64,000 bases of DNA from Pholis gunnellus (lineage: Eukaryota; Chordata; Actinopteri; Perciformes; Pholidae), in the NCBI GenBank assembly GCA_910591455.2, contig OU342817.1, forward strand, positions 9,229,915 to 9,293,914. The letters are read 5' to 3'. Under the pieces are notes generated by a model. The model did not search any database. It was not told the DNA's origin and saw only the letters and a list, made by a program, of their open reading frames with translations. This document shows, in pieces, positions 13,115 through 27,100 of this stretch. Every line of letters begins with the position of its first letter. The first letter of the stretch is position 1. The translations under genes and the position numbers were made by a program.

Positions 13115-16100
13115 GAAACATCTGTATTCTCTGGGAGAGCAGGCCCTTTTATAATTCATCATCAGCTCCGGCAGACTGACAGGAAGGAAGGCTCAGTCTG
13201 CTGACACTGAGGCAAAGAGCAGCCCGAGATGATAGGAGAGCCAGACACAGACGTGTCTCTCTCAGTCAGACAAACTGCATACTGTAGCACCTGAAAAGAG
13301 CACCTGGGCATTGGCACAGTTGCTGAAAAATGAGTCTCTCCCCCCAGTAAAGTTTTTCAGTGAGTGACACTTCCACTCAAGTCCACCGGGACCAGCGGTA
13401 GCTCGAAAAAAAAAAAAAAATGATGATACCCGCAATAGTGCTGGATAAGCTAAAAAATCATTGTCATAAATTGGTTGTGGGGGTGGTTGAGGATGTGCTT
13501 AATATGGCAGCCTTGTGGGATAACGTTGTCCCTGTTCTCTTATGCTATAAAGCACAATGACACTCATTAGTTGGGGGGTTTATTGATGAGTCCCTTTGCT
13601 CTGTCAAGGTGACGACTGCAGGTAGAACAGCTGTCATTCCATAAAAGCCTCATCACCCAAGCTCCGCTCCTCATTATGTAGGTCATTCTCTTATCCGGGG
13701 ATTTTTTTGCTGCAGCAATACAGCAACTGGCTCTCAGAAAATTCACAGACACCAACTGCAGCGCACCTACTTAGCGGATTTGAGCAGGCGCACGCGGCTC
13801 GACCCTTCCCAGCTCGCCGCCCTGCTTCTGTCCATTTTTATGACCCGCGGATCGTTTAGATACCGATCAGACGTGAGCTTCCTCCCGGTCGAGACTGTGA
13901 TTTGCACTGAAGCCGGGGTGCAAACGGCTCTGATAAGTCCCCGCTTCCTGCTGGTGATGTGGAAAATATTCATGACGCAGGAAAGGGTTCAATTTCATCA
14001 AACTTTTCCCCTCTGGTCTTCTCTGCTCCTCCCTACCCACCTTCACAAGCACCGAATGTCACCAGCAGCGCAAAAGTTTTATTATTTACAGGTTAACATC
14101 TCAAAGCCCAACGGGGGGGGGGGGTGAGAGATAAAAAGAGAGAGAGAGAGAGCAAATCAATGATAAGTCAGGGTACATTATGCCAAAGTCTGCAGCATGT
14201 AATATTAATGGGCAAGAGGGGAACGCAGCGCCTGCGTGTTTGTCTGTGTGAATGTATGCGCGCACGTCGATCGGGAGTTTTGCGGCATACCTGGCTGGGG
14301 GACTTCTGCAGCTGTCACACTCCTCATTTCTGAGGAGGAACAAACCTAGTCCCAAAACGCAACGTCGGCTGCAGCAGCAGCAGCAGCATTAGCTCTCTGA
14401 CAGCTGGAAGTACTGGTGTTCTTCCTCTGTGAAGTGCCTCCTCCCAACTTCTCCAACTAGGTTCTGAAGAGCGGGGAGCTCTCAAAACAATTTATTTCCT
14501 AACCTGTGGCTCAAACCTTTAAGGATGCAAGCTTTTTTTTTGTCAGTGACTCACTTTTGTTTGTTTGAGGCATCTTTAAAATCAGTGCGTCTGCACATCT
14601 CCCATGTTCAAAGTCACACACTTTGTTCACCCAACCAACGACCAATGTTTTCTCACCATGTTTCTATTCACTTTCTGTTAGCTGTGGAATTTTAACGGAT
14701 CACTTGCAGCAGAAGACACAACAACTTTTGGATTTCAAACAGATTTCAAATCAATATTTGTTTTTTTTTCAAGTAAGACCGGTAGAAACACAAGACCGTG
14801 AGCGTTCAATCTGACTTTCACAAAAAAAATTCTTGAATCTCTCCACGACTTCCACGTGAAAGCTGTTTGAGATCTGTTTGTTCTTATACACCGAATTATC
14901 AAGAGCCGTGTTCACTGCCTTACGACTGTCACCATCAGCGTCTTCTCCTCACCTATTCCCCGTCTCTTCGTCTATATGAAACACAAACTGGCTGGCTGAA
15001 GCTTGGCAGGAGCCTCTCATTGGATGATTTACCATATAATGCCAAGTGTTATTGTGTTACTGAAGTCCTACACACCAGCTGTCCTGCTTCTCAGTCTCCC
15101 TCTCCCAAACTTCTCAGCAGTGTGTATCCTCCCTCGGGGACAAGTGTAGGAGGCAGCAGAGTGGGTGGCTCAATCAGGTTGGGTAGATATTGGAGAGACT
15201 GGAAGTGACTGGAATTGGAGATTGAGGTCCTACAGTTACAATCGAGACGAACCACCTCCTGCGTACCAGAGGACGTGGGATTACAAATGGAAGGAGTTGA
15301 GGAGCTTTGTTCCAAATTTCTAGATATCCAATTGGGATGGAAATAAGTAAGCAGTTCTATTCTCAATTTTACAACAATGCAGCTATTATACTCTGCAAAA
15401 TGTTCTTGTTTTCCAAAGGGTGACACATGAACAGGCTTGGCAGCAGAGACATGGTGTGGAGATGATGGTTCATTTTGAAGAAAGTCTCACAAATTTCATT
15501 TTACTCAGTTTGGGAAAATTGAATTGATTCAAACTCTGTCACATGAGGCTGTGCTTGAGTACAGTCGGAGGAGAGACGGCGAAGAACCGTTTAGGCACCG
15601 CAGAGAGCAAATCAAACATGGCTTGATCAATCAAGTCATTAAAATGGTGATGCCACTTTGTTGATGCCCTGAGGGAAAGTAGGTTGTTGCAGAAAATGTA
15701 AACCAATAAGGGCCACAAACACTACAATAATAGGAAAGGATGCTAGAGCTGCTGCAACTGGTGTCTAATAGCTTCTCTTGTAAGTTATCAAACAATTACA
15801 TATGGTTGGTATGTAATAAAACCTTTATTTATTTATTTCTGGGGACATTTTGCCTCAATTTGATAGTTTGATTGTATAGAGATACAGACAGCAGATGAGG
15901 GGAGAAAGAGAGAGGGGTATGATAAGCGGGGGATTATTCATCCCGACTTTTTCTCGCCTGCCTCCACCTGTTTTCTAACAGGTTTCAAGGGCTTAAAGGT
16001 TAATGAATTTACTTACCACATAGATGACAAGGAAGACCAACTGTTATAGTTTCTCTGTGCCATGTCTTCGACTCTGTCTCTGTGCGTCTGCATAATTTGT

Positions 16101-17812
16101 CAAGTCTCCAGGTAATTTGGGCCAACGCAGGAGAATGCACAACTGCAGAGATTTGCATTCACTAATTAATTTGTCAGAAGTCTTTTTTTTTTTTTCTTTT
16201 TTTTCACTTAGTGCTTGATTAAAACTAATATTAATAATTTTAATTAACCAGAATTATAATTAAAATCCTATCAATCCACAATTATTGCTCAGTGAAGTTT
16301 TAAATATTGGAGGCATTCAATGGTTCGCTGCTCATTTATTTTGATGTTCACCAGACACGTTAGGGTCTGGTTCAGTGGAAAGGTTGGTGTTGAATAGATG
16401 AGGTGTAGTGGTAATTACTTTGAGCTTTGCCACAGTCTCACACACACACACACACACACACACGCACGCGCACACATAGGCACATAGGCCTTAGCCTCAT
16501 CTTCAAATGTGTGATTTATTTCTACTCTCTTGTTTTCATTTTATATAAGCCCTCTGCTGTAGAGTAAGCACTTTGCTATAAATCTGTTGTAGGAAGCACT
16601 ATAAATAAATTTGTTTTGACATGTTGTTCAATGCTCAATGCGAGGAGTGAAATGGAGGGAAAATGCTCTATAAACTGCATTGTTGCTGTAGCGCTGTAAT
16701 ACCTCCAAATCCCCTGTGTACATTATATTGTGTGCAGGTTGATCTGCTTCTCTGTCTGCCTGTGAAGACAGAGAGGGATGTGCTATTGCATGAGGTTGTG
16801 ATCAAAAACCATGTCGCAACACAGCATATACATAAACTCAGTGAAGTGAATAAAACATACAATTTGTGTGTTTAAAGTAGAAATGAGTAATGCATTGAAT
16901 CAAGCAAGATGTTACTGATAAGAATCGTGAGAATAACGGAGAGAGAGATACCCAGATAAAGAAGAAGAACGCTTTATACAATCAACATTTAACCACTCAC
17001 CGTTCTGCCTGGCACCAAGTAGAACTGACTTCACAGACTTCTAGTACTAATTGGGTCCTGTTTTCTATGAATTGATTTATCGTTTATCGTTAGAAATCTT
17101 AATATTTCGGCATACAGTTAAAGCCAGCTCAATAAAGACATTATTTTACCTTTCCCATTGGACCAAAAAAACACTATTACCTACTAACATCTGGCTTTGT
17201 ACTTTAGTTTGAAAGATTACATTCAGCAAAAATTCTACTGGTACATCTTCACTGCTTACTAACCCTGCGTTCTTGCGTGGCTTTGACGTGGAATGTGACA
17301 AACCAAAGGCATGCGCGTCTGCTGTCAGTGGTAAAGGAGTCTATCGCCCATTTTAGCAGGTTTTTTCTGTGTTTAAAAAAACAGAATATGCGCACTAATT
17401 TTGGTTGAAAAAAAAGTTAGCAGCACTTTTGGGATAAACTGGAACACTTAACTGTGAGCGAGGCTTAATCGCACAACATCATTGGCCGACCTCATTAATG
17501 CTTTCGTGGCCGAATGGGAGCAAGTCCCCGTAGCAGGTTTCAAAATCTTGTGGAAAGTCTTCTCAGTGGATTTAGATGTTCCAACGATGACGTATGGTTG
17601 TTATGTTCAGCTGACAACGTACTTTGTTTGGGTGTCCGCATACTTTTGGCCATCTACTGAATGTGTTGATGTGTTTGAAAAAAAAAAAAGCCTGTAGTGA
17701 AGAATAATCCAGGTGCAATGCACGACAGAGTATGCATCTTAAAACTCGAACCAGGATCTATAGAGAATGTGAAAAAGTGTGCATGTAATTCACTACCTCA
17801 AAAAATACTCAT

Positions 17813-17860
<48 letters not shown>

Positions 17861-18140
17861 GCCCCATGCAGGAGACGGTATTCGACTTCTGGAGGATGGT
17901 CTGGCAGGAGAACACGGCAGCTATCGTCATGGTGACCAACCTGGTGGAAGTGGGCAGGGTGGGTATTAATTAGATGTTCGCTCTAACCGCAGATCTCAAA
18001 ATAAGATCACGTTGCCCCCCAGTCGACTGACAGCCTGATTGTATCTCAAGGCAAACGGAGCCATCTTTTTTTAGTGCCTTTGTGTGTTTCGACATCAGTG
18101 CCCAGATGTTGCTGTGTGTGTGTGCGCGCGCGTGTGTGCA

Positions 18141-18184
<44 letters not shown>

Positions 18185-21100
18185 GGTGTGTGTGAGTGAG
18201 TGAGTGTGGGGCTTAGTGAGGCATGGGTCTCGCGTGCTGCCAGCTCTTTTTCCATCTATCTGATCAGTGAGAAGTGAGAAGAAACTGATTGATGGCCTTC
18301 ATTACCAGGGAGGCATCCAGGCAACTGAGTACTCTTTCATCTGATTGGCTCTATAACGGGAGATTATACTCCGCTGTAGCCGCCAGCTCCTACTAGAAAC
18401 GTCTCTTAATGTTGTCCTCATTGGATAAAAGGCGACTGGTATTGAGTGGTGAGGATAGTTCATAATGTTCAAACTAATGGTAGATCCTTGACTTTTTTTT
18501 TGTTCACTATAGCAAGTGATAGTCTGCCTCAAAAAAAAAAGCTACTCCAGTCCTAATTTGTTCCACTTTACTAGCACTGAACTTCCCCCCGATTGGGTTA
18601 CAATCGAGATGAAAATGAAGGTCTTAAAGTACAGTGTAATGCTTTGACTGCCCGGGGATTTTCTCCACAAATTTTAAACACGTTCACACAGAAAGCCCCT
18701 TAAACTCAGGCACACCTTGATTTCGCTGATGTGCATTTTTGGTGGGGGCTTAAATGTAGCAGAGCTGATAATGATTCATGGGCCCATCTCTAGGTACCTC
18801 ATTAGGCCGTTCCTCTACAGTAGCTGAGCCCAGCCCGCCCCGCCCCACACCTTCTCCACACCTGCTTAGCTGCGGTGCCGTCCTCGGCGGGCCCCGGCCC
18901 CCAAACCGTCTGTTATATGATCCTTGTCCAATGGCGGGTGGTAGGCACAGTTGGTCACAGTGACGGTGGCTCCTCAGAGGGCCCCATAAAAATCACTCCG
19001 CCATATCACAGTGGGCCATCTGCTCGGCACAGTTGCTGATGAACTCTGGGAAATCCTGGCACACTCTGTGTCCCGCTGGTTTCACACACAGGGGCGGCTT
19101 GGCGTGCTTTGATGTATGAGAGATTTGGTTTTGGAAGGTAGTGTGTAGATGAGGTGATGCTATGTTCCTTCTTTTCCATACACCTCATCCATATGAGCGA
19201 AAGAGTTCAAGTGCCGTGCACACACAGGGTCACGCGGTCATAAGTGGGCCCACGGAAAAGAAAATCTGCGTGTACGCTGGCATAATTTGGCCCAAAGGCT
19301 AATTCTACCCAAACTAGGCATCTGATTCAGAGTGATCTAATAAGGTAATGGCTTTTGTCTAATTCAATCTGGCTGGAAGCGGACGGTGGATTTGTGATTG
19401 TCATCGGGGATTAGTCATCAGGGGTGTCAGAGAGAGGGACCTGAACGTCCCCCCTCTGTCTGTGTCACTCCGCAAACCAAAATCTCATTTCATTCCTAAT
19501 CAGCGCAAAGACTCCAACTGACATGAATATTGAATCTAGTTGTGGCTGATGTCACATTTATCCCTCATCAAAAAATGATCATTCTCTGATATACCTCCAT
19601 GATCTCAGTCTCTACCACCAGCCTCACTCCCCGAGTATCTTCAGTTTAATTGAACGGGGGGAGATGGGGGGGAGATGGGGGGAGGGTAATATTTCCAGTG
19701 GGGTGTTTTAGGTTTCTGTTGGGAAATCTGTTTTAAACAACTGAGGGTTTATTATGTCACATCATTATTGGATTGGTATCATATCTCCCTCATCCAATTG
19801 TAGTACAATATTATTTTTTATGTTTTGTCCTATTTCTCCGCACCGGTAGTCAAAAACTTAAGGTGGACAAATCTTACACCCCCTCGGTGTAAATTCTGCT
19901 CTGATCCAGATCCCGTTCGGTCCACCTTTAGAGTCATTCTCCCTTTATCGACGCGAGAATGAAAAAGCAATAATGTGAGAAAGAGCTCTCCATCGATACA
20001 TAAGATTTCCATTTACAGCAGATCCTTGACCAGGGTTTGAAACTAATGCGAAGCAAATCTAATTTGGACTTCGAAGAAATTAAATATCGGCAAACGGGGG
20101 ATGACAATTATCTTTATAGGAAAAAAAATGATGGACAAACTTGAGTGTGCAGTGAAATACAGCATTGTTTGTATGCAAATGTGAATTCAATGCAGCGTGC
20201 AGGTGGTTATAAAACATGCTTTTGTCACTTTCAGGTAAAGTGCTGTAAGTACTGGCCTGATGACACTGAGATCTACAGAGACATCAAGGTGACACTGATA
20301 GAGACTGAGCTGCTGTCAGAGTACGTCATCAGGACCTTTGCTGTGGAGAAGGTACACTTCTTAACTATAGCTCTATTGACCACTAAGAGGTTTGAAAAAA
20401 ACATTCATACTTTGTGCTCGGTACTAGACCTCAACATTTGGCTATTGAACAGTTTGTATGAAGAAGTTATGGGTTGTGTGCTTAGCTCATAAGCACCTTT
20501 TAAAAGTGTTTATTACTGTGACTTGAAGGTGTCCTTTATTAAAACAAGTTATCAAGGTCATAGCATTTGACTTGTGCTGCCAAATGTGTTGTCCAATGCT
20601 GTTTTCTCACTCAAGTTCCTCTCATTCCAACCAGCATGATCCTGCACAATAAGTTGCATCATTTTTGCTTTTTCCCCCTGCTTTTTATAGAATATACGTA
20701 TATTTATATATTTTTAAGAGACTAATAAGTTTCTCCAGTGAGACCCATTGAGACCCTCTCTAACCATTACGTTCCTGCTGTGTAACTTTGAATATTGATT
20801 AATTACTGTCGAAGAACAAACAGTAATTTACGTTACAATCGGATATCATATAATTAAAGTGTGACTTCTTGTAATCCAAAGCAACAGGCGTTGAGTCCAA
20901 TTTTAAAAAGTGCTGTTTATATGTTAAACTGACAGTGTCCAGATCATGGATGAAACATATAATCCTGTTCTACAGGCGGTAAAGAAATAAAGCTACAGCA
21001 GCCTTGGTCATCCTGTTTGCTCTTAGATAATGAAACTTTGCTCAACCCCTCCTCCACTTTGCCCATGAGGTGTGTGTTTGTATTCAATCCAACTCTGTAT

Positions 21101-24100
21101 TTGCTTTAGAAGGACCTCTCGCACCGTCTGCACACTGTATCCTCTGTCTTCTCAGCACATCCCCGCCGTCCTCTGCTGTGCTTTGTGTGTTTAACATGAT
21201 GACTTTGTTCCTCAGAGAGGGGCTCATGAGATCCGGGAGATCCGACAGTTTCACTTCACGGGGTGGCCGGACCACGGGGTGCCCTATCACGCCACGGGCC
21301 TGCTTGGGTTTATTCGGAGAGTCAAGTCCAAGACTCTGACCAATGCTGGGCCCATGGTGGTTCACTGCAGGTTGGTGTGCGCTGGACCTCCCTGTCTCAT
21401 ACTTTTGTTCCTACTCTGCCTAACCAGTCACTGCGTACTTGTGCACACCTCTTCTCTGTCCTACCAGGTGGTTGATTGTATTCTCCACGGTTTTATTCAG
21501 TCCGTAGATTAAAAAACGAGCAGTTCGCAGTGTTGTGGAGAGTAGACCTGTGCACACATGTAGATCATATATTTTGGAGACAAACCAGAATGTAAAAAGA
21601 TTGATTATAATATAAAGATCAACACAATTTCCTCCAACGTGAGTGGCATTTGTTTGTCAGTCTTATTGCTGGTAGGTTAAACCATTTTGTCCTCCAAAGT
21701 TCTTTTGCTGTTAATGTGTCATTTCAACCAAATTACAAAAAAAAACATATTTTTTCATCGAACCATGCAGACAATGTTGGTTTTGAGATTCTTGTCTGAG
21801 AAAAATGTTCATTCAAACTTTTCGACCAAAGTCTGTGGAATATCCCGAGTACAGGGACATTCTGTTAACACCACAAACAAAATTCCAATCACCTTCAACT
21901 GTATTTAGGCAGAGTCAGAAAAATCCCTTTGACAATTATCTTAAAGTGAGAGTATGTAACTTTTGCGGCAGCCACTGTGGCTACAAGTGACCATTGCAGG
22001 ATGATGATAGATGCTGAAATATGGTAAAAACATAATGTAACAGTAGCACAAGTATAATCATTTTAACGTCAAAATCAAAACCATACTGCCTACTATTTAC
22101 TCAGTCATCGTGTACAGCACACTGCCTACTCAACAACAATTAATTACCAAAAGACTGTTCATACTGAAGTAAACGTATGCAGCAAATTTCGGATAAACTG
22201 ACCACATATTGGAAAATCTAAATGGTTACTTTCCGGCCTGAAATAGTATTAAAACATATTAAAGTGACTTAACAGCTTTTAGCCTGGCTCAAAATCTCGA
22301 TCATTGCGCAGTTTGAAGCAACACGACGCATCGCGAGTATGTCCAGTAAACTCGAGCCGCATACTCAGACATTCTTGCTAATCTAGCATTACTATGCAGT
22401 TGCAACGCACGCTACATATTCTATTTGACATCATACTTAGTATGAATACTAACAGTATTTAATGATGCTACATTGTCATGTTCTAGGTGCCCTCCTCCTC
22501 TGGATAAAAAAACTGCTTTCTATTGCACCCCTGAGGTTAATCATCTGTGTGTTTCCCTACAGTGCTGGAGCGGGACGAACGGGCTGTTTCATCGTCATCG
22601 ACATCATGCTGGACATGGCGGAGAGAGAGGGCGTGGTGGACATCTACAACTGCGTGAGGGAGCTGCGCTCGCGGAGAGTCAACATGGTCCAGACTGAGGT
22701 ACGGTAGATCTGGTCCCCCAGTGGTCTCACAAGAGCAGGGCCCGCCCACAGAGGCTCGTGAGTAAAAGGAAGAGTGAGGATGCAGATCGACAGGCTGCGG
22801 ATTAACTAGTATCTGCGAGTAATTCTTAGCATAAGCCCCACTCCTCTGGTGCCCCAGAACAAATGCTCAGAATTCATAGCAAAGAAAGGAGCTTTTATAT
22901 TATTATTTTCAGGGAAATTCATCATTACCTGACTTTTATTAGTCAGTTTTTCTACAGGATAAGATATCTTGTCTGTTAAGATTATTTTTTGACATTTTGC
23001 CAGTGACTGATGATGCCCATTATCTTTTCAAATGCAGCATAATTAGTTTTCATTTTTCAAGTTTTTTAAACAATAGGAATACATTTCATTCTGTGACTAA
23101 ATGATCCAAATTATAATTGACCTCTATGTGACAGCTGTAGCACAAGTGCTCTTCAGTGCTTGTTTTAACCTGCTTGAAATATCAGATGAATTATGTTTAT
23201 ATTTACGGCAGATGTATTTATGGCGACAACTTTACATTTTTATGATCATTTCTCACAAAGACATTTATTGAAGTGCACACCCTAACTATTTCCCAGGATG
23301 CTAAGCACAAGTGCTTGGCAATACATGCTATAATAAACGTGTTTAGAGGCTTGTAACTGAAAGCATTTAGCTCATATTGATGGCTGAAAGCATCCCTGGC
23401 TCATCCTCCATCTCTATGCCAGTGTGGGCTACCAAAGGACTTTGTGCTTTCCTGAACACCGGCCATCTGGAGGTGTCCATAGTCTCGTTGGATGCATCAT
23501 TTCACCGTAATTCCCTTTAAATCACAGGCGTCATTGGACTTAATGGGCAAATGTTTCATCGTTGACGTCCGAATTGGGATTTGAGTAACTGGAGACCAAA
23601 TGTTGTTCACCCTGAGTCACTCTCCCCAAATTCAGTGACCTTCAAAGTGTGTGTGTGTACGCTTTCCCTCGCAGGTGTTCAGGCTCGCTGGCACGGCTCC
23701 TCAGCCTGCGGCCAGACACTAACTCTCCAACGTGGTTTAATCTGTTCGCGGAAATGAAAAGCCTTGTTGTTGTTTATAGTTTATGAGCTCAGATACAATC
23801 TATCAATTTGTGGATTCTGGTTTGAGCGCCGTGTTGCCGCCGACCCGCTGATCCCGCCCGAGCTATAGTCAAACTGTCCGGTCAGCAATTCACTCCCTGC
23901 GCTAGACTTAACAAATGGCAACACATGTTTCTCTGTAAATCTGAATATCAGTGACCCCTGTGCATGTGTGCGGATTTTGGTCCGAAGTGACAAGGGAGTG
24001 TCAGCTGAAAATGTCACTTCAGAATAGATTTGCGTCAAGCCTCAAGCTGTGTCACCATGTCGACTGCTTGACTGACTGATGTGAGGAGGAGGAGATGCGT

Positions 24101-27100
24101 CGCGATTTTCAGTTTTGCTCTGCATGAAGTTAAGGACAGGAGGGGTTGTTTTTGTTTTAAAGACGCCAGCCTTGTTCATGCTTTGTTCATGCTTTGTTCA
24201 TGCTTTGTTCATGCCTTGTTCATGCTTTGTTCATGCTTTGTTCATGCCTTGTTCATGCCTTGATCATGATGATGATGAAGTTTCAAGTTTACTAAGGCCA
24301 CCAAGGTTTGACAGGGTCATGAAAAACCTGAAAAGGTCACGGAATTTAAGAATATAATATTTCTTCCAGGCCTCTAAATATTTTATTTGAACGTTTTTAA
24401 AAAATCAGTTATATCGGCTATGTACCGAAAATATGCAAAATTATGTAATGTAACCTTTGCACACAGACAATGACAAATATTAGTCACAGAAACTGCCTCA
24501 GGGGTAAAGAATAATCATGGTAAGGTTGCGTAAAGGTCATTGAATTCTTCTTGCTGTGGAACACATTTCTGCCTTTGGTAAAAAAACAAAATCATATTTT
24601 GTTCGTTGTTGTGAGCCTTAGAAGCCTGATAGATCCGCAATGAGGATGCCGTTTTTTGCAGGAGCAGTATGTCTTCATCCATGATGCCATCTTGGAGGCA
24701 TGTCTCTGCGGCGACACCACCATTCCTGCCAGTCAGCTCCGCTCCGTGTACTACGACATGAACCGCCTGGACCCGCAGACCAACTCCAGCCCCATTAAAG
24801 AGGAGTTCAGGGTGAGGGGTTCAGGGTTCAACACACAATAAGGAACTGTTTGCAAAATCCCTAATCAAGCATTATCTCAAGTGCAGGATACGTTGAAAAC
24901 AACAGTAAACATGTTTTCTCTTGATGAGTGGCGCGGTCCCCCTCTGTGCCAATCAGTGGCAAATATATCACCTTGCTTTAATCTGTAATGGTAGCACCCC
25001 TCCTTGGACCAATCAGTGTTATATGAGATGCATCGCCCCCCCTAAGTTTCATCACAGTCACATCAGGGGAGTAAGAGCTATCGCTAATGTAACTGATTAA
25101 AGAATTGCATTGTTAATTACCATATTGGGAGATAATTAGCACACGCAAGACGCATGTGCCTACCTTCCAGCGTTGGTATGACGGTGCGTAATTCTGCTTC
25201 GACCCTGGCAGACTCTGAATATGGTGACTCCCACGCTGCGAGTGGAGGACTGCAGCATCGCCCTGCTGCCCAGGAACCATGAGAAGAACCGCTGCATGGA
25301 CGTCCTTCCTCCAGACCGCTGCCTCCCCTTTCTGATCACCATCGACGGGGAGAGCTCCAATTACATCAACGCTGCGCTCATGGATGTAAGAGTCGAACGC
25401 TGTCGAGGACATTTCACTTTTTAGGAATAGTCACTTTACAGGGTCACTTAAAGGACCATTCCAGCGTTGTTGGAATTCTTGCTAATTGAATTCCTGTGAT
25501 TTTAATGTGGTGAATTCACAATGAGTCACAAGGCAGGTAATTACGGCTGCCTCTCTCTGTGTGAGCTGAAACGTCCCCCCATGTTGCTTTTCTTGTCTAA
25601 TCAGTAAAGTCAAAGCAGGTATTTTTACTTTTGACAGTTAAGGGAAAACATTATGGTCTATTAAGGAAACTGTAAGTGGCAGCGTTCTGATTCAAAGGAC
25701 TTCTCTTTGTGTGATTATTTAACATCAACAAATAAGAAAATAGATTACGGTTTTTAAAATCCATTTTGTCTGAAATATCTTGAGGCAGAACTGTGATCTT
25801 GAGACTTTACCTCAAGGATTCCCGATGTAGCTTGAGATGTAAAGGGACAAGCATCACAAGACTGCAAATAGATACAACAAGAAACACAATGTGTAATATG
25901 AGATAGACAAACAGCCCCTTTCCCAGCCGCCCACAAAAGACATTGTTCATTGAAATTTACTCTGCCGACAAGTGTTCTTATATAAGAAGAGAAGTTGAGA
26001 ATAAGTATATGGAGAGTATAATTGAATAAGAGGAGTCGGACTAATATCACAAGACTTGAGACTTGAAAGCAAAAATATTCTATTGTAAGGTCTCTCTACC
26101 TGATAAAATGTAAATTCTTTACACTATTAACAGTTGAGTTGAGGTTCAAAGTTTCAAATGTTGACCTTGTAAACTCAACAAAAACAGACCCACGTAATGC
26201 AAGGTTAATGTAGTTGCTGTCCTCGAGGTTGAAATCACATCACGGGATCTTCATCAGATAAAGATTGGAATTGTAGATGTTGAAATTCTGAACACATCAA
26301 GGACTTCTTGTACTGGTTAGGTTTTAAAGTTAAAGGTTATGGAAATGGCAGAATTGAGAATCAATATCAATACAGATAATGTCCATTTCATTGCAAACAA
26401 CAAATTCCATCTAATGATGATGATCATGTGACATGATCAAATGGCAAATAAATAGACCTTGGGGTGTTATTTTTTGGTAAACTTTTAACAGGGCTTTATA
26501 AGAAAACTGTTTAAATGCATTTAAGTACGCTAGATCTTAAAATTATACAACCAAAAAACCCAGGACCTTGTGTCCTACTCTTTTCAAAGAAAGTAGCTAG
26601 TAGCGCTAGCTCCAGAAGTCCATAAATCTGGCAAGAATGTCGGCAACACTGACAGCCTGCGCCAGTCCTCCCTCCAAAGCCACTGCCCCAGGATTATCAT
26701 TATAAACGTAAGCAACGAACATGGCTATGGTTACTACTCACAGCTGTTTAGCTAGCAGCTTCTGGAAGACTCCAGTGACGTGCAATAAGTGCATGGGTGG
26801 AGTGCATGCAGGCAGGTAGACAGACAGGTAGACAGACAGACAGGTAGACATGCAGGTAGCCCGTCCAATCATTACAGGTTAATTACAGTCCTGCGACAGC
26901 CACAGATATCAGATTTTTTTTCTTTCTTTTGTCAGAGCAATTGATTTATTGATTGCTGGATGTAATGAGAATTTCAACAAATATAATGAAAAATATTTTT
27001 GAAGAACATCACCAACCCTAGATTACGTTTTCCAATTGAGGCCTGACTTGGACTAAAATCAAAAGCTGTGTTTTCTGTCACAATAACTAAAATGCACCAC

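Larger units (their letters stand above)
11879..17860 (+). other. ptprk: ptprk intron D-E
   Basis: About 6.0 kb. It holds short GT/CA tracts (12099-12112, 13086-13114, 16441-16476), a G12 run at 14113-14124 with a GA tract after it, a CAG run at about 14370-14388, and a Tc1 remnant near its 3' end. No exon is recognised. Confidence 0.6.
17959..20234 (+). other. ptprk: ptprk intron E-F
   Basis: About 2.3 kb. It holds a compound GT/GC microsatellite (18112-18181) and a G-rich run (19654-19686). The block 18780-19600 is less repetitive and richer in GC, but has no recognisable coding content. Confidence 0.6.
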
